Part shown: in pieces, positions 38,229 to 49,600 of the stretch
Layout: every line of letters begins with the position of its first letter
How positions within the stretch are numbered: position 1 is the first letter of the stretch
Assembly (NCBI GenBank): GCA_947044365.1
Contig: OX345638.1
Coordinates: forward strand, 4,910,201-4,974,200
Reading direction: 5' to 3'
DNA length: 64,000 nucleotides
Source of the DNA: Petrosia ficiformis
Lineage: Eukaryota; Porifera; Demospongiae; Haplosclerida; Petrosiidae
Translations under genes and position numbers: made by a program
The notes under the pieces: model-generated
What the model was told of the DNA's origin: nothing
Databases searched by the model: none
Seen by the model: the letters and a program-made list of their open reading frames with translations, nothing else

Positions 38229-38610
38229 ATTTTTATGGTCCGTATGGCCATCCTTATGATTGCGTTCGAACTGTATATATATATATATATATTCTTGTGT
38301 CCACTTGCGCGAGTATGCGTTGTATACGTAGCATCATTTCCGGGGGCTCGGTCAATTAATAGGCGTGGCGTGTAATGGTACGCTCGCTCTAGCGAAAGAA
38401 AGAAAGCTGTAAATGTAGATTAATAGCAATCTATTCTACTTGAAATATATTCCTAAGTTCTACAAGATCCTTTAAAATGTAAGGAGAGTAGGTAATCAAA
38501 ATAATAACTATTGTAGGTTGTGTTTCAAGCTTGATAAAGTCAGCCGACTGAGATTACTGAATGGTGGACACCAAGCAGTCATAGGGATACTTTTTTCTCT
38601 ATATATCGTG
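38229..38610 (+). mobile_element. Dispersed repeat R1, copy c
   Basis: A complete-looking ~380-bp copy, from the GGTCCGTATGGCC palindrome remnant through (AT)n (38276-38292), 'cttgcgcgagtatgcgtt' and 'gggggctcggtcaattaat' to 'tagggatacttttttctcta'. The paralogous site near 43620-43640 lacks it, which confirms insertion after the segmental duplication. Confidence 0.85.
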
Positions 38611-39167
38611 TTTCTAACTTTGTTAATTCAGTTACCAATCGTATAGTACTTTCCACGATGTATCGATTGATAATTCTTATCTTTTCATTTCCTTCATTCT
38701 CGCGGTCTATCCATTACTGCTAATTTTTGATTGCACTCTATTACAGCGAATTTCAAGAAACAGGGAACATGGTTATTCACTGTACACATAGGATTTTGTA
38801 GGAGGGTCTCACGTAAGTAGGGGTAAAATCAAAACAAAGTTTCCTGGATCAGCAATTTGATATCCAGCATGAAATATTATGTAGTCATATTGTTAGTTCA
38901 ATGGTGGCAGAAATATGATATACAGAGTTTATATCTGCTTTTATAGCTTCTTTTAAGAATAAAGAAATTGAAATTTTAATTTTATTAACAGTTTGTGTGC
39001 ATAGCAGTTTTGAAAAAAAAGCTTATAATAATAATAATTATTATTATATTAATGATATAAATTATGTGTATCTAATAATTATATATTAATCAAACAGTTA
39101 TAATAATAATCATGTAGTGTATAAGTGCATGGCCTAACTGTTTTGTAAGTCATCCCCTGCTGCTCAT

Positions 39168-40472
39168 TAATTTTCTGCAATCAAGGTTGCATGCCCACCA
39201 TTATTTATGTCAACATTTATCATTCAATCATCAAATAAACTTCCAATCCCATAGTCTATCCCAGATGTAAACATGTGCAGCATTACTGGGTGGAGTCCAT
39301 CATAAACTAGTGCACTCCAGGTATCTAAAACAGATGGCCAATTTCTGATAACCTGACCAACATGTAGGATCTCTACATTTTTTTATAGTATGATGGTCCT
39401 TATGCTTTCCAAAACTTTCCAGACAAATCACTTGGTGCATTTCTAGAAGAAGGCAATTTCACGTGACCAACAACAATATTGTGTCCATATAGTTACAAAA
39501 CAAGTTAAAATTGGTTCCTTTCACTGCTGACCAACCACTAACGTCATCATAAACAATAACGACCCAGTAAACAGCACCATATTTTTCCATTAGACTTTTC
39601 ACTGAATGAGTTTGACTTTCTGAAGTGACATGTTGTTTCCAAGCCTCTCCTGAGACAATAATAATGAATATTGTGAATAAATATAATAATTAAAATTTAC
39701 CATCACAGAAAGGATGAGTTCCATTCCATCCACTACTGGTGCATGTTCTTGAATTTGACCCAATCGTAGCATATTCAGGATTACATGAGAAGTAACAAGT
39801 ATCTCCTTCATAATTCTGGTCACAGTCAGTTAAGTACATCTATATCTGCACTGGATTCTATCAGTACAATCTTGTGTACTACTGGACAATTGAATATGGT
39901 TTATATTGCTCACTAGGACTTTTGCTGATGGTAATGTTATCGCACTTGAGAAGATTGATGTGGTATACTGACCGCATCCCAATGTAGTACATTTATCATC
40001 AGCAACATCTTGTTGTGTGACACACACCCTATTAGTGATTCCATCCACCTATAATAGAGTAAACACAATTTTAATTGTCAGATCCATCTATCAAAATGCC
40101 TATAAAAATGTATTGTATTTCCTATTGAATAGGAATTTGTGTCACTTGCACCCAGCAGATTACAAGCTTGAGTATGATACAGTGAGGCATGCACAACCTT
40201 ACTACCCCAAGATGAAAACGGTGAAGGAAGTTTGAACATGTAGTCATGGTTGTCCTTATTGTGACTTGAGGAGTAGGATCACTAGCAACATCATTGATGT
40301 GAGATTTCAGAAAAACTGTGTAAGATGTGTCAGGATTCAAACGATGTGTAGTGTATACTAATGAAGTAGTTGTGAATTCATAAATTTCATTTTCTTGTTG
40401 ATTTGATACTGTTATGTTATATTGATAATTGTTGACATTTGGGTCTGTCTCAACAGACGGAGGATCCCACAC
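39168..40472 (-). pseudogene. RTX/FN3/CCP gene, truncated copy B
   Basis: Collinear with the 3' end of the intact gene: the terminal exon (39168-~39645), the intron with conserved borders (~39646-39697), the last CCP module, the cysteine-rich region (~39700-40060), then after a deletion the FN3 domain (~40200-40472). One ~0.8-kb deletion near 40200 removes CCP modules 1-4. All RTX and N-terminal coding sequence is absent, and homology ends at the GT-rich microsatellite. Frames are broken; nonfunctional. Confidence 0.88.
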
Positions 40473-40474
40473 TG

Positions 40475-40620
40475 TGTGTTCGTGTGCCTGTGTGAGTGTC
40501 TGTGTCAGTGTGTCTGTGTCTGTGTCTGTATGTGCATGTCTGTGTATGTGTGCACGTTTTTGTGTGTCCGTATCTGTATGTCTCTGTGTGTATCTGTTGT
40601 CTATGTGTGTAGGGCTGGGA
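40475..40620 (+). repeat. TG-rich microsatellite
   Basis: About 145 bp of interrupted (TG)n / (TGTGTC)n. It lies exactly at the break of copy B and of the segmental duplication. Open frames across it on both strands are artefacts. Confidence 0.95.
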
Positions 40621-42750
40621 AAAAGCTTTGAATGTTTGAACCTTCATTCGTTTGGTATGCAAAATATACATGTACACATGTAGATATTGACAATCTAATT
40701 ATGGAATGATCGTGAATTTACAGACTGTAGATCACACTTTTTATTCCCTTTAATTCCCTATTCATGTTGATACCTGATCAGCTGGCTGTTATTTTGTTGT
40801 ACTACCATATTATACTCTATTTATGAAGTGTGTGTCAGTACTGGATTCATATTCACAGCTTGTAGTATGATTAAATGTATGGCTAGTGATTGACTTCTTG
40901 ATTTGTGATATAAATAATAATTAATTGTATTGACAATAACGATGTTATTTATGATATACATGTACTTGTACAATGTAGATAATAATTAATTATATGCACA
41001 GTAAAGGTGACTTATATTAATGGTAATTAAATGTATGACACAGAGGTTTTGATAAGCTTGGGCCAAATTGGCTCAAAAATGGTTAGTGTGTGCACCATTG
41101 AGAATACATCTCAAGCCAATTAACTAAGAGTTAGTGCTGTTAGTGACAATATAATCATAATTAACTGCGCCACTGGCCCAAAGAGAGAACTGTGCAGTGC
41201 CAAATAAGAAGCTCTTTGGGCCAATGGTATGCCATATGAGCTTATCAAAAACACTGGTATGACAACCTTCTGTTATTTGTGAAAAAATAATCATTAATTG
41301 TACATTGTATATAGACAGTTAAGGTGACTGACTATATTATTTGTAATATACATGTACATACATGTAAATAGTTATTGACATGCAGTAATGTGTCAGGTTG
41401 TGTGATTTAATTTTATCCCTTGTGGCACAATTTCGAGCAATTGCTCATCATTATACACTTACTATTATTTTCCACAAGTACCATGTGGTTGGGTCTAAGA
41501 TTTTATAATTTTGTTATTCAATATTATTGATGAAGTGATGTTTGATAGTTATTCTGCCATTTTGTACTGGTACTAGAGAGCGACCAAAATCAAATGACTG
41601 AGACATCAAAAATGTCAGAGCCAGACACAAATACACAATGAGCACTTACATGTGCATGTACCATCCACTAGGTTGTCAAAATAATTATTTTTATATTCTC
41701 GCTTCTCACTACGAGAACCCATTGGTATCCAAGACGAACAATTTCTTGTGTACATGTACATGTAGAATGTACCACATTTCAATATAGATGGGTCCCAATG
41801 TGAAATTTGAATTAGGGTCCTACATAATTGTGTCATGTGATTTTTTTCACCTAATTATTCGTGCATAAAATGTGTAGTCAATTGTTTGTGCATAATAATA
41901 GATACAATGTACTTTATACATTCTTACTAATGTCTACAAACACATGAAATGACAACTACATGTACATGTAAATTTATTCTTAACTTTAAATTACCGGCTG
42001 ATGTGGGCCTAATTATTCCTTGCTCTCAGTGGTCCTGCTGGCCCCCTAGAAGTTTCCCAGAGAAATATTTCTCCCACCTCTATTTGTGGCCATATTTTCA
42101 TGTTTTTGTATTGTATCACATACATGTAGTTATAATTAGTAGAATGGTTACCATTAATATACGTTGTGTTCATGTGTATAGTACTTGCTATTGTTATTAC
42201 ATGTATTTTTCATCCTGTTTGTATTCAAATTATTTTCTATAATATGGGTGGAATCTTTATTTATGTTTATAGTGATACCATGTTTATTAATCTCAAATAT
42301 TAATCAAGCACTTATGCCTAAGTCCTTACTTTCAGCCATTTTGTACATGATGTCGAAAAGCACTTAAATGCGCTTCAAATTAATTTTGATCCAATGCTTA
42401 CTTACATTTAGTTGTTCGCCATGTCATCATTTTGCATAGATGTCAAGAATTTCAGTTGTCTTGTAGAAAGTGGGAAATGACAAGCAATTAACGATAAGCA
42501 TTTGATCAAAACTATTGTCTGGGCCTTTTAATAAATTATGTCACATGCACATGCACATGTACGTTAAGGAAAGCATATTTTAGATTTCTGATATACTGTA
42601 CCAACATTTGTTGGCCTTATCAATTTGAGACTGATTCCCATGCTAGTGTAGTCTTGGAATAGTCAAAGTAGTGACACTACAGAGAACTTGTGTTCATGTA
42701 CATACAAGTAATTATATAGTGAGCATATTAAAAGGAAGATGTTAATTAAA
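40621..42750. other. Intergenic spacer rich in TACATGTA
   Basis: Unique to this position, between the two duplicated segments. No gene is seen. The palindromic octamer TACATGTA and overlapping ACATGTACATGT words recur at ~40669, 40959, 41348, 41751, 41959, 42121 and 42198, more often than elsewhere in the window. Contains a hAT MITE (41041-41256). Confidence 0.55.
41041..41256. mobile_element. hAT MITE with perfect 8-bp target duplication
   Basis: A 216-bp element. The ends read CAGAGGTTTTGATAAGCTTG and, reverse complemented, CAGTGTTTTTGATAAGCTCA. GTATGACA flanks both sides exactly (41033-41040 and 41257-41264). It is too short to encode a protein; an internal pair of GGGCCAA words extends the inverted repeat. 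Confidence 0.95.
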
Positions 42751-42913
42751 TCATTGACTCAGTGACAATATGTTAGTAACACTAATACATTGTCACTTGC
42801 TTGATGAATTTTTTCGCAGTAATAACTACATATAGGTAGTCAATCTCTCTTCACTCTTTTACAAGGGCAATTAATTGATTGTGAAGTAATGATGGGGATA
42901 TCTCGTCCTACAG

Positions 42914-43520
42914 ATCATACTGGCACACCCCCTGGCTTTGCTCAAGCATTTCCACAACCTTCATATAATCAAGGACAACTTAGTCATCATCAACCACTTC
43001 CAATTGGCCACCCACATTTCACATCTCAATATCATCACCATCCAATGCGTCACATGTCCAATAACCAATCTTTAGATGCTAGTCACATGCCTGGAATGGG
43101 TGGAATGGAAGGAGATCACAGATCACATGTTCATCAACTTAGGCCTCATCACCATTATTCTCAGTCATATGGTGGCCCAATGCATCACATGATAGGACAT
43201 GGCTCAGTTGGTCATTATGGACATGGCAATCATGGACAGCTTCAGGGTAAACATTTGTATGACTTGACAATGATGGATCCAAAGACTCTGGACTCGGTTT
43301 TGATGAAGGTTATGAAGCAGGTTTACATACAGTAGGCCATGTTGGAACCAATCAAAGTGTCACACAAGAGCCAAATATACAGGGTGCCACAAATCATAGT
43401 TTGTTGGATCAATTACCAGGAGCTGGAGAAATGGACCAACAGCAAGCCATGGACTTTGGTAGTGACATGTTAGATTTTAGTAACCAAGGTAACAATCACT
43501 TGTTTGGAACAGGGCAATGG
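42914..43520 (+). pseudogene. His/Met/Gln-rich orphan exon
   Basis: An exon-like block between a good acceptor (TCTCGTCCTACAG, 42901-42913) and a donor (CAATGG|GTATCA, 43521). The first ~120 codons are rich in H, M, Q, P and G (for example QYHHHPMRHMSN, GHYGHGNHG). The last ~80 codons (GEMDQQQAMDFGSDMLDF) are acidic and in a different frame, with the shift near 43276 where one base seems missing after MMDP. The composition resembles the disordered activation region of a transcription factor, but I do not recognise the family. No companion exons are visible, so it is probably a duplicated gene fragment. A decayed sister lies at 37591. Confidence 0.55.
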
Positions 43521-43648
43521 GTATCATACACTACACGATCCTATCAATATTCATCATTAATTTTGTTTCTCTTTGCTTTAGAACCTTTATTTCTGTCTTG
43601 TCCTTTCTATCTTTTCTGATAGTATTGTATTCTTCATAACTTTGTTAA

Positions 43649-44239
43649 GGTGGTACTAGGGAGTGGGCGGATGCGACTCCAATCAGTTTCAAAATAGAAT
43701 ATTATATAATATGACTTTAATGGCAACCTTAATATCTTTTGACGATCTTTATCTTTGTCTGTAAGAGTGGGAGTGTTGGAAAAATGTCCATTTTTGCAAT
43801 CATAATAAGTACAAAACCAAGAAAGCCACGCCCACCAATCATGGGGTGCAAAGTACAATGCAAACAAATAGAGCCGTTTTCTGCAAATTCATTTTACTTT
43901 TATAGTTACAAGAGGCTGAAGAAAGCTGAATTCTGTAGCTTTTCAGTGAAATCATAAAATCTACCTTTCTAGGCACTATCAAACTCCGATCTTTCTCCGA
44001 GAGCAACTACAGTTACCCCGCCATTGTTTCACACCCACTGCCCCCTCCACCACCCGTGGGGCGTGTTTAGGTTTGTTTCTGAAAATAAACTATCAGTGAA
44101 ACATTTAAGTCGAATAATTATACCCCCGGGTGGGTGTAGCTTCCAAAAGATACAGAATTGAGCCAGATTGTATGCAGCAAGAAGCTGGCAAGACTAGAAA
44201 CCGATTGGAGTTTCATCTACCCCTCCCCCTAGTACAACC
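43649..44239. mobile_element. TTAA-flanked MITE 1
   Basis: Flanked by TTAA at 43645-43648 and 44240-44243. Ends: GGTGGTACTAGGGAGTGGGC and, reverse complemented, GGTTGTACTAGGGGGAGGGG, each continuing to ACTCCAATC(A/G)GTTT, about 40 bp of inverted repeat. The duplicated segment has an uninterrupted 'ctaactttgTTAAttcag' (38614-38631), the empty site. TTAA duplication is typical of piggyBac and Kolobok elements. Confidence 0.92.
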
Positions 44240-44339
44240 TTAATTCAGTCATCCATCACATGGTACTTTCCACGATTCAATATGAGTATTATGACTATCA
44301 ATTGTTAGTTCTTACCTTTGCATTGCCGACACACCCCAA

Positions 44340-44831
44340 AAAATGAGTTGAATGTATAATTATTGGGCCTAAATGTTTTCCCTGATAGTTTATTTTGAGA
44401 AACAAACCTAAACAAGCGTTGTGGAGGGGGCGCTGATAGATTATTTTCAGAAACAAACCTAAACAAGCGTGGTGGAGGGGGCGGTGGGTGGTAAACAATG
44501 GCGGGGTAACTGTAGTTGCTCTCTGAGAAAGATCGGAGTTAGATAGTGTCTAGAAAGGTAAATTTTATGGTTTCAGTGAAAAGCTACAGAATTCAGCTTT
44601 CTTAAGCCTCTTGTAACTATAAAAGTAAAATGAATTTTCAGAAAACGGCTCTATTTGTTTTCTCAAAATACATTGTACTTGGTGCACACCATGATTGGTG
44701 GGCGTGGCTTTCGTGGTTTGTACTTATTGAGATTGGAAAAATGGCTATTTTAACCATATTTCTTCAATTACAGGACAATATTCTATTTTGAAACTGATTG
44801 GAGTCGCATCCGCCCACTCCCTAGTACCACC
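44340..44831. mobile_element. TTAA MITE 1 family, second partial copy
   Basis: ~44380-44831 is the reverse complement of the left part of MITE 1 (43649-~44095), ending GACTCC..CTAGTACCACC at TTAA 44832. Its left end is truncated or rearranged, with a local duplication of the 'aaacaaacctaaacaagcg' block (44402 and 44451). With MITE 1 it forms a long inverted repeat of ~450-bp arms. Confidence 0.8.
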
Positions 44832-44835
44832 TTAA

Positions 44836-45432
44836 CCCTTAGAAGACTGATGTCACATTTATGTGACATTTCACCCACACGTGGTTCGGAGTGTGTTCCT
44901 AGCGTTACAAAGCCCTCCAAAAGCTTGTAATTGGTGTCAGGCACAAACCAATGAAAATGGCAAAAAAAGTTGCAAGTTTTTCGGCTGCCTTTTGCCCTAA
45001 ATAATGAGTACGGGTGGAATTTTAAAGGGGGTGTCCCCCCGTTAATTGAAGTTCAAAAAGGGCTGGGGCCCCTCGCCGCTCACGCAAATTAGGTTTTAGT
45101 GACCCCGCCCATGCACTCTGGTGGATATCTGAGGCATTTCCCTTGCTGTAAAACCTGAAATCATGGGTGTAGCTGGTACCAACATACAGTGGGGTCATTT
45201 TGTTTGCCACAGTTCCAGTCAAAAGAGGGAGAGCACTGCATTTGATTTAATCCTACAAAGCACTTGGGGACTTTCGAGTCTCAGTAAGCAAGGTGGTAGA
45301 AGTAGTACTCCACGTCAGAAAAGGAGCCAGGTTTGGGGTAGAGAAAGTGAACGGTGGCCAAACTATATGCTATAGAGTTGCCAGTGTTGGAAATGGGAAG
45401 AAAATTGAAAAACAAGCTCAGCCCTGTAAGGG
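44836..45432. mobile_element. piggyBac-like MITE 2
   Basis: A 597-bp element between TTAA at 44832-44835 and 45433-45436. Ends: CCCTTAGAAGACTGA and, reverse complemented, CCCTTACAGGGCTGA. The CCCTT terminus with TTAA target duplication is typical of piggyBac. No transposase is encoded; open frames of ~70 codons are without motif. Confidence 0.88.
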
Positions 45433-45436
45433 TTAA

Positions 45437-46676
45437 TGTGAAATTGAAATAAATAATTAAAAAAAATTTTTTATTATCAATAAAATTAATTTACTAATTA
45501 TTCTTTATTTTTCTCATGTGACTTTATCATTAATGTGTTGGGTTTATCTTTCTACCTTACCTACTTTTTGCTCTTCTGTTTTCATTTTGTTTGTGTTTTT
45601 ACCATTAGGTGTCGCCATTGTTTTTCATACATGTAGTTGAAATAATTATGTAATTTAAAATTCATTTATTGACATCCTTCTAATATGGACAGCTTGTAGG
45701 GTGATTTGACCAGGCATTATATAAACCATGGTTAATAAGTGTACTTGTATAATTAAATATGACTCTACATCAAGAAAGAAGTGGTTAGGGAAATTACCCT
45801 TTATGCTCAGGGGATCTATCTCTTACTGCTAATTTCTGTATTGCAGTGAATTTCCAGAAACAGTGAACTCGGTTAAATTTATCCTGTAACCACACCGTCT
45901 GCAATATAATTATGGTACGTGTCTTAACTGAAGGGTGTGGTGCATGATGTAATAAATACGTGATTTTGTAGGAGGGTCTCACGCAAGAAGGGGTCAAATC
46001 AAAACAAAGTTTCCTAGATCAGTATTATAATATCAAGTCCCGGCATGAAACATACTCAGATTCTGAACCAGAAAACAGACTCCAGACCAGCAGACACTTC
46101 ACTTGGCATTACGTACATAGCGACCTTCCACCCTTGTGGCATGTTAAAACATCTATTGTACTGTAAAGACTTAATAAATGTTTGGTTTGTGTATTGAATT
46201 CTGAAGTACGAAGCAAGCCCCTATTCCTCTCACTTTCAGTTCTCTGATTGCATTTACGCAGTTTTCCCTCTAAAGATTTTTGTATTACTCTTATATGCAA
46301 AAGTAAAATTTTAAATAGCTAATCAGCCATGATTTTGAAGGGTTTGATTTTAAAAAGTTTTCTATGCCATTGTGTACATTCAATCACTGCAGGCCTGTTA
46401 GTTCAATGTTGGCAGAATTATGATAAACAGAGTTTACATTGGATTTTATAATTTCTTTCAAAGAAATTGAAATTTTAGGTTTATTATTAGTTTGTATGCA
46501 TAGCAGTTGTGAAAAAAGGCTATAACTATTATTATTATACTTACAGCTAACAATGATACAAATTATATATTATACATGTATCCAATAATTATTAATCAAA
46601 CTGCTCTAATAATAATAATCATGTAGTGTATAAGTGCATGGCCTAACTGTATTTATAACTCATCCACAGCAACTCG
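45437..46676. other. Intergenic / 3' flank of the RTX gene
   Basis: Noncoding. 45800-46040 and 46395-46676 are homologous to 38690-38870 and 38890-39167 downstream of copy B, so this flank belongs to the duplicated unit. ~46045-46390 has no counterpart in the other copy and is probably an insertion. No gene is supported. Confidence 0.6.
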
Positions 46677-49600
46677 TTAATCTTCTGCAATCAAGGTTGC
46701 ACGCCCACCATTAGTTACGGCTACACTTATCATTCGATCATCAAAGTAACTTGATATCCCATAGTCTATCCCAGATGTAAAAATGTGCAGCATTACTTTG
46801 TAGAGTCCATCATCTAGTGCACTCCAGGTATTATCAGCAGATGGTTTTGAGTCCAATTTCTGATAACTTGACCAACATGCAGGATCTCTACATTTTTTAT
46901 AGTATGTTGGTCTGTATGCTTCCCAAAACTTTCCTTCCAAATCACTTGGTGCATATCTGGACAAAGGAAATTTCACTTGACCAACAACAATATTGTGTCC
47001 ATAGTGACGAAATAGGTGAAAATAGGTTCCTCTCACTGTATGTTCTGAATAACCGGTAACATCATCATAAACAATAACGAGCCAATAAACAGCACCATAA
47101 TTTTCCCTTAGAAATGTATTAAGGTAAATAGCCAAATCATTATGACTTTTCCCTGAATGAGTTTGACTTTCTGATGTTACATCTCGTTCCCAAGCCTCTC
47201 CTAAGACAATAATAATTAATATTGTGAATAATTGTAATAATTAATAATTAAAACTTACCATCACAGAATGTATGAGTTCCAGACCATCCCCTAGTGGAGC
47301 ATGTTCTTACACTTGACCCAATCATACCATATCCGGGATTACATGAGAAGTGACAATTATCTCCTTCATAGTTCAGGTCGCAGTCATTTCCATTCAGCAA
47401 AGTGAGTTGAGTACATCTGTGTCTGCACTGGATTCTATCAGTACAATCTTGTGTACTACTGGACAATTGAATGGGGTTTGTGTTGCTCACTGGAACTTTT
47501 GTTGATCGTAATGATATTGCACTTTCAAAGATTGATGTGGTATACTCTCCATAGCCCAATGTAGTACATATATCATCAGCAACATCTTGTTGTGTGACAC
47601 ACACCCTATTAGTAATTCCATTCACTATAATGGAGTAAATACCATCGTAATCGGCAGTTCCATCTGTGAGGCTCCCTTGCCAATAACAATATATTGTTCT
47701 TCCTATTGCATAGGCATTTCTGTCACTTGTACCCAGCAGATTACAAGCTTGTTCACGATAATCTAAGGCATATATATATTTAGTAGCCCAAGATGACAAA
47801 GTGTACCTTACATCAGCAATAACATAATACAACTGTTCAATGATGTTGTAAACTTCAATTATTGGCTGACAAGTTCTCTGATGTACATTCCATAAACCAT
47901 TTTGACAAAGTAGTTCAATACTATATGGACTAAAATAGTCATCCTGTATGTAGTATCCCGAGTAACATGTGAGGGTAACGCTATCACCAGAATAAAATAT
48001 CCCTGTACGAGAATACTCCCCAAACTCCTGTGGAAGCAAATCAGGACAAATTTTCGCCACACAGCGCACACCAGCATTAGGATCCCAATATATTGATTCC
48101 TGTCCTCCTACACTTTGCACCCTCATGCATGTTTTCTGTATCGGTCCCTCTAGTTCATATCCACTGGGACAAGAATAGATAGCGGTATCTCCAACATAAC
48201 CTGTTGTTATACTTACTTGACCAAATGCAGGAGCTGTTAGAGTCTCACATGTTGGCTTTAAGTGACAAGTTTGAAGAGCAGGACTCCAATCAGCAGTACT
48301 CAAACTGCAAATACTGCTAAACGAATCTACATCTGCTCTCACTTCATACCCATGATGACAATGCCATGTGTACACGTCACCACCATCTACAACTAAGTTT
48401 GCATTTTCAATTATTGGTGTAACGCATGTAATTTCAATACAACTTGGAAGCTCAGAGCGCGGTTCATTACATACTGCTGTGGAACTACCTACCAAACTAT
48501 AGCCAGCATCACAATGAAAGTGTGCAACTTCGATTTGCTGTGAATTCAGCTCAAGCTTTTCTATATAAAGATGAGGAGAAAGATCAAGGAAGTTCAAACA
48601 AGGAGTCGTGGTTGTCCTTAATGTGACCTGTGGAGTTGAATCACTTACAACGTCATTGATCTGAGATTTCAAAAAAACTGTGTAAGATGTGTCAGGATTC
48701 AAACGATGCGTAGTGTATGTTAATGAAGTAGTTGTGAATTCATACATTTCATTTCCTTGTTGATTTGATACTGTTATGACATATTGATAATCATTGACAT
48801 TTGGGTCTGTGTCAACAGATGGAGGATCCCACACTGCAGTGAAGCCATTAAAATATGTTGAACTGATTCTGAAATTAGATGGACGATTGGGTATAGTAGT
48901 GGCTGAAATGATCTTAGACAGTCCAGCAACAACATGACAAGATGTAAGCTTTACCATAAACTTATTATCAGTGCCTGCTTCTAAACCAGTGATTTCTATA
49001 TCCATTTCAATTGTGTCTGTTACTCCAGAGGACAGAGCTAGTGGATGGTATGTGATGGAGTCGTTGTTAATGCGAACATATTCTAGTGTCACATGATGTG
49101 ATGAAGCTATAAATAGAATAGAAGAATTGTATGTCAATCGTAAGCAAATTCTATGTTGCTCTGTGCAAAACACACTGAGAAACCCCTCATTCTCAAGAGT
49201 TGCCACAAGGGGTCCAAACTGACTATCGATTTCTGTAAATTCTTCCTCTGTGACAAATTCATCTGAAAATTTAATAGCTAAATGCTGATAGGTTGTATTC
49301 CTCAACCAATAAGCCAATGATATTTGGAGATAGCTTTCATCACGATGCAATCTGGCAACTGCCTCTGGAGTGTTAATATCATAAGAAATTACTATTTCTA
49401 GTTCTTCTCCCACAAAGAAATAGCACATCTGATTTGACAAGGTTTTATTCATCAATAAAAGATCTAATTCTTCATCTGTTGCAAAATTGTTGATTATTTT
49501 GGGGCCAAATGCATGATCAAACTGATAAATATCAGATCCCAATCCTCCTTGAAGGATATCCTCACCACCCATTGGTACAATGTAATCACTACCTCCATAT

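Larger units (their letters stand above)
35100..40472 (+). repeat. Segmental duplication, older copy (partner 42.75-48.83 kb)
   Basis: Collinear with 42750-48830 in the same orientation: the 'agtgacaatgtgttagtaac' stretch (35118 and ~42765), the orphan exon (37591 and 42914), its downstream flank (38612-39160 and 45800-46670) and the 3' part of the RTX gene. This copy carries hAT and R1 insertions. The partner carries TTAA MITEs. The homology stops at 40472 in a GT-rich microsatellite. Confidence 0.85.

Noticed and set aside
40422..40683. Cys/Val-rich and Thr/His-rich open frames on both strands
   Set aside because: Translation of the TG microsatellite; no real protein.
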